This document shows positions 53,109 through 61,069 of a DNA stretch of 64,000 bases, piece by piece. Position 1 is the stretch's first letter; each line of letters opens with the position of its first letter. The stretch spans positions 868,001-932,000 of the forward strand of contig NZ_JAHUZG010000001.1 in the NCBI RefSeq assembly GCF_019218285.1, read 5' to 3'. Source of the DNA: Antarctobacter sediminis. Its GTDB lineage: Bacteria; Pseudomonadota; Alphaproteobacteria; Rhodobacterales; Rhodobacteraceae. The notes beneath the pieces are model-generated. The model was not told where the DNA came from and did no database searches. It saw only the letters and a list, made by a program, of their open reading frames with translations. Made by a program: the position numbers and the translations under genes.

Positions 53109-53264
53109 ACTTGTCGAAGGCGGAAGGTTCGGTCAAATCCCGGTGGCATAAATTGCTTTTGCCAGAAAGGCTTGCAGAAAGGTTCCGTTACCGCCCGACA
53201 TTGGGCAAAGTGGTACAGCCCCGGTGGCCAACACCGGGGCAAGAAAACCGACAGACAGAGGAGG

Positions 53265-54851
53265 TCAGGGCGTGGCCGACTCTCGGTTCCAGACCCCGAA
53301 CCAGATCCCATCCGCGCCGTCCTGCTCATCCAGCAAGGCCATCAATCCTGCATCCGACAGGGTCGTGGCGCGCTTTAGACCCAAGGCCCAGGTAAGCAGA
53401 TGTCCACGCAGCTCCTCGACGACGCCATCGGGCGGTGTTGCGCCGAGGTCGTTCAACTCTTGCGGATCGGCCACGAGATCGAACAGCATCGGACGGAATG
53501 GCGGCGCGAACATCGCCTTCCAGCGCCCGGTGCGCACCATGTACAGACGACTGGCGCGCAGCCCGAGGTCCAGTTCCGCGCCCGCCGGTTTTTGAATGAA
53601 ATCATACTCGCTGAACACGGCCCGGCGCCATTGGTCCGGTGCCCGCCCATGCAGAAACGGCAACAGCGAGCGCCCCTCGAACACATGCGCCGCAGGTGTC
53701 CCGCCCGCCCATTCGACAAAGCTCGGCGCAAGGTCGATGGCCTCGACCAACGCATCACATACGGTGCCGCGCGTCCCGTCCGCCTCGGGCGAGGGATCGA
53801 CGACGATCAGCGGCACCTTGGCCGAAGGATCGTGGAACAGATCCTTTTCCCCAAGCCAGTGATCCCCAAGATAATCACCATGGTCCGAACAAAAGACGAT
53901 CATCGTCTGGTCCAGCTTGCCCGCGTTCCGCAGATAGGCCACCAACCGACCCACTTCATCGTCGATCTGCCTGATCAGACCCATGTAGGTGGCAATCGCC
54001 TCGGGCCGGGCCCGATCATCGGAATAGCAAAGCGATTCCTTGTGCCGCATAAAGGCCGCATAGACCGGGTGCGGATCGGCACGCTCGGCATCTGAGCGCA
54101 CGGGCAGCAGGATATCCGCCGCGCCGAACATGTCGTGATAGGGCGGCGGCGCAATCAGCGGCCAGTGCGGCTTGATAAAGGAACAGTGCAGCAACCACGG
54201 ATCATCGCCCGCCTGCTCGATGAACTCGATGCTGCGGTCGACGATATAGGGCGTTTCGCCCTCTTCCGGCCGGATGGCGGCAGGCTGCGTGGCGTTTTCA
54301 AGAAACCAGCCAGACCGGATCTCTCCCTTCGGGCCGCGCCCGCTGTTGGCATTGTCGTGCCACGGATTGTCCGACCCATAGCCGCGTTCCGCAAGAAAGC
54401 GGTTGTAGGGCTGGTCGGGCTTGGGCGTCGGATACAGCCCGTCATGGCGATCCCAGACGTCAAAGCCGCATTCCGACACCCGCGCGCCGATCACGCTGTT
54501 GGGGTCAATGCCCAGCCGCTGCATCCCCTCTACATCGGCCCGCATATGCGTCTTGCCACACAGAACCGCCTGCATCCCAAGCGGACGCAAGTGATCGCCC
54601 AGCGTCCGCTCTCCGACATTGAGTGGGAAATCATTGCCCAGCGACCCATGGGTCGAGGGATAGCGCCCGGTGTAATAACTCATCCGCGACGGACCGCAGA
54701 TCGGCGATTGAACATAGGCATTGGTGAACCGCACGCCACGCGCGGCCAGCGCGTCGATATTCGGGGTCTGCAAAGTCGGGTGACCGGCGCAGGACAGGTA
54801 ATCGAACCGCAACTGGTCACACATGATCCACAGGATATTGCGACGGGTCAT
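53265..54851 (-). CDS. Sulfatase (formylglycine type), cytoplasmic
   Basis: 528 residues of the alkaline phosphatase/sulfatase superfamily. The active-site motif is CGPSR at Cys52 (SPICGPSRMSYYTGRYP), the C-x-P-S-R form converted to formylglycine. Metal ligands are visible in NILWIMCDQLRFD and CSDHGDYLGDH. There is no signal peptide, so it should work in the cytoplasm on an imported sulfate ester or related phosphonate/phosphate ester. An FGE would be needed; the exported FGE-like protein at 48068 is an unlikely partner. Its ATG overlaps the upstream gene's stop (ATGA), coupling it to the AssT-family gene. Confidence 0.93.
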   Translation of the reverse strand: MTRRNILWIMCDQLRFDYLSCAGHPTLQTPNIDALAARGVRFTNAYVQSPICGPSRMSYYTGRYPSTHGSLGNDFPLNVGERTLGDHLRPLGMQAVLCGKTHMRADVEGMQRLGIDPNSVIGARVSECGFDVWDRHDGLYPTPKPDQPYNRFLAERGYGSDNPWHDNANSGRGPKGEIRSGWFLENATQPAAIRPEEGETPYIVDRSIEFIEQAGDDPWLLHCSFIKPHWPLIAPPPYHDMFGAADILLPVRSDAERADPHPVYAAFMRHKESLCYSDDRARPEAIATYMGLIRQIDDEVGRLVAYLRNAGKLDQTMIVFCSDHGDYLGDHWLGEKDLFHDPSAKVPLIVVDPSPEADGTRGTVCDALVEAIDLAPSFVEWAGGTPAAHVFEGRSLLPFLHGRAPDQWRRAVFSEYDFIQKPAGAELDLGLRASRLYMVRTGRWKAMFAPPFRPMLFDLVADPQELNDLGATPPDGVVEELRGHLLTWALGLKRATTLSDAGLMALLDEQDGADGIWFGVWNRESATP

Positions 54852-56524
54852 ACCACGCCCCCTGCATGTAACTCATTGCCCGGCAATTCACGCACCCCGC
54901 TGTCGGGCGCATAAAGAGAAGGCGTACGGAGTCCGCCAAAAACCTCCCACTGCATGATCTCATGCGGGTCTTCGATCACCACGTCGAACAGGATTTCCGG
55001 TTCGTCCGTCCGGGTATACTCAAGGATCCGCGCGCTCGAGGCAAAATCATCCGGGTGACGGATCGCCGGGTTGTTTTCGTCATAGCTCATGTCGTCGCGG
55101 TCCGGCATGCAGATCGAGTGGATGACCAGCATGGTATCGCTTTCCTCCAGCCGGTGCGCGTCCCCCATGGCCCAGGTGCGCTCTTTCACGGCACTGTCGT
55201 CGCGGGCAGAGGTCCAGACCTCGCGCACAGTCATCGCCTCTTCGTCGACAAGGTATTCGACCCCCCGGCTAAAGGTCTCGTGCGGGGCTTTTGGCGGGGT
55301 GAAGGGCCGCGCCCCAAGGATGCCGTTGTCGAACATGACAATGGTGCCATCAGAGGTCACCCGCGGGTTATGCCCGTGCCAGGGCCAGCGGAACCCCTCC
55401 CCCTGCGGCGTCAGCAGCTTGGCCTGCAATTCCGGCGACCAGTCGCTGTGATCGCCAAGGATCCATTTGATCTGCCCGCTTTTGCGGTCGATCTTGAACA
55501 GCGCATCCTGAAGCCGCAGCGAGACGATCACGCTGTCGTCGCGCTCGTCATAGCAAACGCCGTTGCCGTGGGTCCAATCGCCGTGCTCGGGAAAACCACG
55601 CACATGCCAATAGGCTTCAAGTGCGTTGTAACCGATGCGGTTGATGTCGAGATGGTCAAAGGCGTCCCAACTCCAGACGATCTCTCCTTCGCGGGTGAAC
55701 TCAAGAATCCTGTCGCCGACGATCCACTTGTCGGCGCGCGGCGCGTCGGGGTCGAACTCTGACGTGTACCAATCCTTTGCCAGCCGCGCATTGCCGGACA
55801 AGGCAAGGAAATTGCCGTTGGGCATCTGGTGGGGCTGGTGATGCAGGGTCTGCACCGGGATCGGAATCGCCCCGGGCGCCGGTCCCGCGGGCCGGTCACG
55901 GGCGAACCATTGCGCCTGTACGCGCCCCAGCATGTCGATCTCGGACGAATGCGAGTCCGCATTGTGATAAAACAGGTTGCCCGATTGCAGACGCTGAATG
56001 CCCGCCACGCGGCGCGGCAACTGATGGCGCCAGCAGACGCGGCCCTGTGCATCCAGCGCGATTAGCATGGACCAGTCCAGCATGAAGGACCGTTGACGGT
56101 CGGTCAGGTCGCGCGGCCGCCCGATGGCACGACGACGCACGGCCAGAATGGTATATCCGGGAGCCATGCGAGCCGGATCAGAGGCGCGCACCTCGATCGG
56201 CGGAAAATCCCGCTTGTCCACCGGCAGGGGTTCAGGATCAAAAACCAGCGGTTCGGGATGGGTCACGGCGCGCCCCTTTGCGTCGATCACCTGCACGGTG
56301 ATGGTCGCGGGCGCATCCGCACGCAAGCCCAGAACCGGAAACCCTTCAGCAAAGGCGCCGGGATCGGAAAAGACCAACGTCCGCGCCTCTGATCCCTGCT
56401 CGACCAGCAGCCGCACCTCGGCATGGCCCGACGCCCGCAGCAAGACCACCGCCACCTGCGCCGTGGCGGCAGAGGTCGCGGGAGTGATGACCGGATTTTC
56501 CAGAAATGCGATTGCGTCTGCCAC
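54848..56524 (-). CDS. Arylsulfotransferase (ASST) family protein, no signal peptide
   Basis: 558 residues. The beta-propeller of ASST enzymes is recognised by YTILAVRRRAIG, LPRRVAGIQRLQSGNLFYHNAD, HHQPHQMPNGNFLALSGNARLAKDW, DWTHGNGVCYDERDDSVIVSLRLQDALFKIDRKSGQIKWILGDHSDW and WHGHNPRVTSDGTIVMFDNG. Family members move sulfate between phenols through a His intermediate. E. coli AssT is periplasmic; this one begins MADAIAFLENPVITP with no export signal. It is the first gene of a unit with the sulfatase. An operator-like motif (56554-56565) lies 30 bp upstream. Confidence 0.88.
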   Translation of the reverse strand: MADAIAFLENPVITPATSAATAQVAVVLLRASGHAEVRLLVEQGSEARTLVFSDPGAFAEGFPVLGLRADAPATITVQVIDAKGRAVTHPEPLVFDPEPLPVDKRDFPPIEVRASDPARMAPGYTILAVRRRAIGRPRDLTDRQRSFMLDWSMLIALDAQGRVCWRHQLPRRVAGIQRLQSGNLFYHNADSHSSEIDMLGRVQAQWFARDRPAGPAPGAIPIPVQTLHHQPHQMPNGNFLALSGNARLAKDWYTSEFDPDAPRADKWIVGDRILEFTREGEIVWSWDAFDHLDINRIGYNALEAYWHVRGFPEHGDWTHGNGVCYDERDDSVIVSLRLQDALFKIDRKSGQIKWILGDHSDWSPELQAKLLTPQGEGFRWPWHGHNPRVTSDGTIVMFDNGILGARPFTPPKAPHETFSRGVEYLVDEEAMTVREVWTSARDDSAVKERTWAMGDAHRLEESDTMLVIHSICMPDRDDMSYDENNPAIRHPDDFASSARILEYTRTDEPEILFDVVIEDPHEIMQWEVFGGLRTPSLYAPDSGVRELPGNELHAGGVV

Positions 56525-56553
56525 CTTGGGGTCTCCTTTGACTCCTCACCCTA

Positions 56554-56565
56554 TTGTTCAACAGT
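56554..56565 (+). promoter_or_regulatory. Candidate GntR operator 2 (before the AssT-family gene)
   Basis: ATTGT-TC-AACA-G, 30 bp upstream of the leftward AssT-family start. Confidence 0.55.
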
Positions 56566-56598
56566 CTGAGCGAAAACCTCTGACACGGCAATGGGTGA

Positions 56599-56614
56599 GT
56601 TCTTGCGCAAGAAC
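56599..56614. promoter_or_regulatory. 16-bp perfect palindrome in the divergent control region
   Basis: GTTCTTGC-GCAAGAAC is a perfect palindrome, overlapped on its right by a second dyad AAGAA-CGCA-TTCTT (56609-56622). It lies between the AssT-family and TAXI-TRAP starts and differs from the ATTGT-NN-AACA motif, so it may serve another regulator. Confidence 0.45.
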
Positions 56615-56685
56615 GCATTCTTATTTTTGTTATAAGACCAACCAATCCTCTATAAAGTTGACACAAGCCCTCTGCGCCAACAAGA

Positions 56686-56697
56686 ATTGTAGAACAT
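56686..56697 (+). promoter_or_regulatory. Candidate GntR operator 3 (before the TAXI-TRAP genes)
   Basis: ATTGT-AG-AACA-T, 53 bp upstream of the rightward binding-protein start and downstream of a TTGACA-like hexamer (56658-56663). Confidence 0.5.
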
Positions 56698-56749
56698 AAA
56701 CACAACTGCACGCCCCGTGTGCGGACCCAAAATAAGCGGAGGTCACCTC

Positions 56750-57745
56750 ATGTTGAAACAGATTGCAACGGCCGCATTTCTTGGCGCGCTGACGATTGGC
56801 GCAGCTTCGGCGGAAACGGTGCGGGCGCATACAACCGCCGCCGGATCAGCCCCGAACACGGTCATCAAGCTGCTGTCGCGCTATGCCGGAGAGGCGGGGG
56901 TAACGGTACAGGTTGCCGAAGGTCAGGTCATGACCCGGTCCATGTTCGTCGTCGCCGCCGGCAAAGCCGAGGTGATGTCTGCCATCGTCGGCCAATATGC
57001 CCGCCTCCAAGACGGCACCGGCCCGTTCAAGGATATGTCGCAACAGGCGCAAGAGGCCTCGACCCACCTGCGGTCGGTCATGTCCTTCCCCGTGGGCGCC
57101 CTGCACGCGCTGACATGGGAGGGCAACGGCATCACCAGCTTTGCCGACGTGGCGGGCAAGCGTGTCTACACCGGCCCCGGGGGCGGCGGCGCATCGGTCG
57201 ACAACGAAGAAATGATCGAACTGCTGACCGGACTGAAGGCAGGAAAAGACTACGAGGCTTCACGGATGCCGTGGCGCGAAGGCATGCAGGCGATGCGCGA
57301 CGGACAGGTGGACGTGATGTTCCGCGTCGCCCCCATCGGCTCGGCCATCATCCAGGAATTCGGCCTGTCGAAAAAGATCCGCTTTCTTGGCTTCACCGAT
57401 GAGGACCTCAAGGACGCGCATTTCGCCGAACATATGGACGTGCCCGGCCGCGTGGCGCTCAAGCTGGAGCCCGGCACCTACGAGGGGCAGGTCAACACCG
57501 ACCCGGTCGGCATTGGCGCATTTCTGGGGGCCATCGCGCTCAGCGACAAGGTCAGCGATGACACGGCCTACAAACTGACCAAGGCCTTTTGGGAGAACTT
57601 CGATGCGATCCGCGACTCGGCGATCTTTTTGAAGTCGGTCGATCCGCAGGCCCCGTTTGAAGGCCTGAACATCCCGCTGCACCCGGGCGCCATCCGCTAC
57701 TACGAAGAGGCCGGCATCGCCATTCCGGACGCCCTGCGCCCGTAA
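56750..57745 (+). CDS. TAXI-type TRAP transporter solute-binding protein
   Basis: 331 residues of the TAXI (NMT1-like) binding-protein family. A signal peptide of about 21 residues (MLKQIATAAFLGALTIGAASA) precedes the mature protein. Typical TAXI elements are AAGSAPNTVIKLLSRYAGEAG, GKRVYTGPGGGGASVDNEEMIELLTG and RVAPIGSAIIQEFG. It is distinct from the DctP family at 20.5 kb. It delivers an organic acid to the fused permease 86 bp downstream. ATG 56750 follows GGAGGTCACC, an excellent ribosome site. Confidence 0.93.
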   Translation: MLKQIATAAFLGALTIGAASAETVRAHTTAAGSAPNTVIKLLSRYAGEAGVTVQVAEGQVMTRSMFVVAAGKAEVMSAIVGQYARLQDGTGPFKDMSQQAQEASTHLRSVMSFPVGALHALTWEGNGITSFADVAGKRVYTGPGGGGASVDNEEMIELLTGLKAGKDYEASRMPWREGMQAMRDGQVDVMFRVAPIGSAIIQEFGLSKKIRFLGFTDEDLKDAHFAEHMDVPGRVALKLEPGTYEGQVNTDPVGIGAFLGAIALSDKVSDDTAYKLTKAFWENFDAIRDSAIFLKSVDPQAPFEGLNIPLHPGAIRYYEEAGIAIPDALRP

Positions 57746-57831
57746 ACACCGCCTGCCACACTCCGCGCGCATCGCCGCGCGGAGCCCCTCCCCCTGTAGC
57801 GCCCGACCGCCCGGTCCGGCAGGAGCTCCCC

Positions 57832-59775
57832 ATGTCCGAACGCCCCGCATTTTATGGCCGGATGACCACGGCCGGCCTTGTGGTCGGCTTTGCCATCGCC
57901 ACCGCCGGGATCCTGAATGCCTTTCCCAGCCTATTCGGCCTGCCCACCCCCGGCCCCTATCCGCCGATCATCCTGCGCCCGGCGATCTTTTTCGCCTGCG
58001 TGCTGATCTTTGTCCTGACGAAACCCTGGGCCGCCGAACTGGAACCCAGGCTGGGCACCACCGGCCGCGCCATCGGCGCCGCGGCGGATCTGGCTGTTCT
58101 GGCGATGATGGCGCTGGCCTGCTGGCGGTTCTACGAAGTCATGTCCATCCTCGACCAGACGCTGTATTTCTTCAGCACTGGCGACGCATGGATTGCCACG
58201 GGCGCCGCGCTGTCCATCGTCTACCTGTGCTGGCGCGCATGGGGCGCACCGCTGGCCATTGTCGCGCTGACGCTGCTGATCTTTTTCTTCACCAGTGACC
58301 ACTGGCCCGGCTTTCTGAACCGCGTTCCGCCGGATTTCACCGAAGGCGCCAGCACGACACTTTGGTTCGGCCTTGCTTCGGGCATCCTCGGCTCGATCAC
58401 GGCAACGATGATCCTGACAGTTTTTGTGTTCATCGTTTTCGGCCAGATGCTGGAAGGCACAGGCGCGGGCATGTCGCTGATCCGCGTGGCCTTTCGCCTG
58501 ACCCGCCACCTCAAGGGCGGTCCGGCCCATGCGGCCATCGTATCATCGGGCCTGTTCGGCACCATGTCGGGCAACGCTGTGGCCAACGTGGTGGGGACCG
58601 GCGTTCTGACCATCCCGATGATGAAAAAGAACGGCTTTCCACCGCATTTCGCCGGCGCGGTCGAGGCCACTTCTTCCAGCGCCGGGCAGATCATGCCGCC
58701 GGTCATGGGCGCCGCCGCGCTGGTGCTGGCGGATTTCGTGGGTGAGACCTATCTGACCGTGATCACCGCCGCGCTGATCCCCGCCCTGCTCTATTACCTC
58801 AGCCTGTTCAGCGCCGTCGTCTTCGAGGCACGCAAGCTGAACATCGGACGGTCGCCCGAACTGTCGAAAGAGATGGAGATGGAGCGGCAGGACATCCTGA
58901 ACCTCGCCATGGTCTTTGTGCCGGTCTTCGTCATGATCCTGTGCCTAAAGCTCGGCATGTCGGCCGCGGGCGGCGGGATCTTTGCCCTGCTGTCCAACGC
59001 GATCCTCAGCTTTATTAATCCCGAAATCCGCAAAGAGCCGATGAAGCTGGTCAAATCCTTCGCCTCGGGCGGCGTGGCCTTTGCCCATATGATGATGGCG
59101 GTTGGCGTGATCGGCATCGTGGTCAGCGTGCTGGGCGCAACCGGACTGCCAACGGATTTCGCCAATATGGTCAGCCGGATCGCGGACGGCGCGTTGTTCT
59201 GGACGCTTCTTGCAGCCATGGCGGCGGCGTTGGTTCTGGGCATGGGAATGCCCACCCTGCCCGCCTACCTGACCATCGCACTGATCCTTGGGCCCACCCT
59301 GCGCCAGTTCGGGCTGAGCGATCTCTCGCTGCATCTTTTCGTGCTGTACTACGGGGTTGCCTCGTCGATCACGCCGCCGGTGGCGATCACGGCCTATGCC
59401 GCGGCGGCGATTGCCAAATCCCCACCGCTCAAGACCTCGATCTATGCCTATCGCGTCGGATTGGTGAAATTCATCGTGCCTTTCGTCTTTGTCTACAACC
59501 CGGTTTTGCTGCTGGTGGACGAAGGCGGCTTTGACACCACAGAGTTGATCACCGTCTTGTTCCGCACAGTTCTGGCGATCTTTCTGCTGTCATCCTCGCT
59601 GGCCGGGTTTGACCGGATGCGCCTGCACCCCGCCGAAATCGCACTGCGCGTGGCCACGGCGCTGGGATGCCTCTGGACGGTGCCGATGATCCACTGGGGC
59701 GCGACGGCGATCGGGCTGGCGATTTTCGCAATCCACTGGATGCGCGCACGTCAGCCAGAGGCCGAAAACGCCTGA
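57832..59775 (+). CDS. TRAP transporter fused permease (DctQM), TAXI system
   Basis: 647 residues joining the small (DctQ) and large (DctM) membrane subunits in one chain, usual for TAXI systems. The first four or so helices (to about 155) are the DctQ part. The remainder has the DctM signatures SSGLFGTMSGNAVANVVGTG, VEATSSSAGQIMPPVMGAAA, GMGMPTLPAYLTIALI and YYGVASSITPPVAITAYAAAAIA. It takes up the substrate presented by the TAXI protein. AGGAGCTCCCC precedes the ATG. It converges on the GntR gene with only 10 bp between stops. Confidence 0.94.
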   Translation: MSERPAFYGRMTTAGLVVGFAIATAGILNAFPSLFGLPTPGPYPPIILRPAIFFACVLIFVLTKPWAAELEPRLGTTGRAIGAAADLAVLAMMALACWRFYEVMSILDQTLYFFSTGDAWIATGAALSIVYLCWRAWGAPLAIVALTLLIFFFTSDHWPGFLNRVPPDFTEGASTTLWFGLASGILGSITATMILTVFVFIVFGQMLEGTGAGMSLIRVAFRLTRHLKGGPAHAAIVSSGLFGTMSGNAVANVVGTGVLTIPMMKKNGFPPHFAGAVEATSSSAGQIMPPVMGAAALVLADFVGETYLTVITAALIPALLYYLSLFSAVVFEARKLNIGRSPELSKEMEMERQDILNLAMVFVPVFVMILCLKLGMSAAGGGIFALLSNAILSFINPEIRKEPMKLVKSFASGGVAFAHMMMAVGVIGIVVSVLGATGLPTDFANMVSRIADGALFWTLLAAMAAALVLGMGMPTLPAYLTIALILGPTLRQFGLSDLSLHLFVLYYGVASSITPPVAITAYAAAAIAKSPPLKTSIYAYRVGLVKFIVPFVFVYNPVLLLVDEGGFDTTELITVLFRTVLAIFLLSSSLAGFDRMRLHPAEIALRVATALGCLWTVPMIHWGATAIGLAIFAIHWMRARQPEAENA

Positions 59776-59785
59776 CAAGCACAGC

Positions 59786-60457
59786 TCAGGCGTCGCCCTG
59801 CGGCGCCTGAGCCTGACGTAGAAGCTGGCGATATTCCTGCCGCACCGTTTCGATATGCGTCTGCATCAAAAGGCTGGTCAGCCGCGCATCGCGCAACTCC
59901 AGCGCCTCGATGATCTTGCGGTGATAGTCGATGGAAACGTCGGAATTGGTCGACCGCCCGAACTTGATGAACATGGCCACCGGCACCTCGACGAGGTTCT
60001 CGACGATATCGTACAGCCGCGGATTGCCGTTGCAGCGGTGGATCGCGGTGTGAAAGCGGGTGTTGTGCTCGAAGTAGACACTGTCGTCATGCGCCGTGCC
60101 GCCGAAATAATCCGCTTCCAACGCAGACTGAATCGCCTTGATCTCGGCCAGCCGTTCGTCGGTCATACGTTCGGCCGCAAGCCCGGCGCTGTAGCTTTCG
60201 ATCATCGCCTGCACGTCGAACATCTGTTCCAGCGTGGCGGCATCTATGTCGATCACATGCGAGCGCTTGTTCTCGCCGATTTCGATCAACCCCTCGCTGA
60301 CCAGTTGGCGCATGGCCTGCCGGATCGGCGTACGGCTGACCCCATAGGCAGCGGCCAGCTGCTCTTCGCGCAAGGCATCGCCGGGGCGGAACTCCCCCTT
60401 GAGGATCGCGGTTTTCAAAAGCGTGTAGGCCTGGGCGTGGGCGGTGACGTCACTCAT
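59786..60457 (-). CDS. GntR-family (FCD/FadR-type) transcription regulator
   Basis: 223 residues: winged helix at about 12-70 (LREEQLAAAYGVSRTPIRQAMRQLVSEGLIEI) and an FCD ligand domain (about 75-210) with metal/acid-binding residues (DVQAMIESYSAGLAAERM, FHTAIHRCNGNPRLYDIVENL). FCD regulators bind carboxylic acids and release TTGT/ACA-type palindromes. It lies between the transport and dehydrogenase genes and is the only regulator in the cluster, so it is the likely reader of the ATTGT-NN-AACA sites. Nearest ribosome site is AAGGACA, some 13 nt from ATG 60457, so the start is not certain. Confidence 0.92.
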   Translation of the reverse strand: MSDVTAHAQAYTLLKTAILKGEFRPGDALREEQLAAAYGVSRTPIRQAMRQLVSEGLIEIGENKRSHVIDIDAATLEQMFDVQAMIESYSAGLAAERMTDERLAEIKAIQSALEADYFGGTAHDDSVYFEHNTRFHTAIHRCNGNPRLYDIVENLVEVPVAMFIKFGRSTNSDVSIDYHRKIIEALELRDARLTSLLMQTHIETVRQEYRQLLRQAQAPQGDA

Positions 60458-60487
60458 GGGCGCTATTCTTGTCCTTGGGGCTGTTCA

Positions 60488-60955
60488 TCAGTGGGCGTCA
60501 GGCAAGCGTGACGGGATCCGCCCGCCGGCCTTCAGGATTTCTATGATATTGCCAAAGGGATCGCGACAGTAAATCGCCCGCGCACCGCCCGGAACCTGTG
60601 TCAGAACCCCGTCCCGACGGCCTCCCGCCTCGAGAATCGCCTCGACAACCGCCTCTGGCGTGTCGGTTTCGATACCGATGTGACGCAACCCCCTGTCAGC
60701 AGCGGTTCGCGCCGAAGGGTCCGCATCCGAAGCCGGTGCGCTGTACTCAAACAGTTCCAACAGGCCGCAAGGCCCTTCCATCATCGCTGTCCTGGCAGAT
60801 GTACCGCTCAGGCCGGTGATCCCCTCGAACAACGGCGAAGGCGCGGCCCACCCGCCCTCGAACAAGTCATGAAATCGCAGCGCCCGCGCATAGAAACGCC
60901 GGGCAGCATCCAGATCCGGGACCACAAGCCCGATGTGATGAAAGCGCATAAGCAT
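60488..60955 (-). CDS. VOC/glyoxalase family protein
   Basis: 155 residues of the vicinal-oxygen-chelate fold: MRFHHIGLVVPDLDAARRFYARAL at the start, GLRHIGIETDTPEAVVEAILEAGGRR in the middle, and YCRDPFGNIIEILKAGG at the end, with His/Glu metal ligands in the usual places. Functions range from glyoxalase to ring-cleaving dioxygenase or epimerase. In this cluster it may act on an aromatic or acyl intermediate. Start at 60955, or 60949 (MRFHH); neither has a strong ribosome site. It is read in the same direction as gntR and 30 bp from it. Confidence 0.88.
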   Translation of the reverse strand: MLMRFHHIGLVVPDLDAARRFYARALRFHDLFEGGWAAPSPLFEGITGLSGTSARTAMMEGPCGLLELFEYSAPASDADPSARTAADRGLRHIGIETDTPEAVVEAILEAGGRRDGVLTQVPGGARAIYCRDPFGNIIEILKAGGRIPSRLPDAH

Positions 60956-61046
60956 GACTAACTGTAGACCAAAAGTACCCAGAACTGGAAGCGGAAAAGG
61001 TTGACCGCCTCATTTTTGCTCGTCATTCATAGTTTCAGCTTTCAAA

Positions 61047-61058
61047 ATTGTTCAACAA
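61047..61058 (+). promoter_or_regulatory. Candidate GntR operator 4 (before the dehydrogenase genes)
   Basis: ATTGT-TC-AACA-A, 12 bp before the GTG start of the E2 gene; TTGTT-C-AACAA is a perfect 5-bp-arm palindrome. The strongest of the four copies. Confidence 0.6.
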
Positions 61059-61069
61059 AAGAGGCCGCC

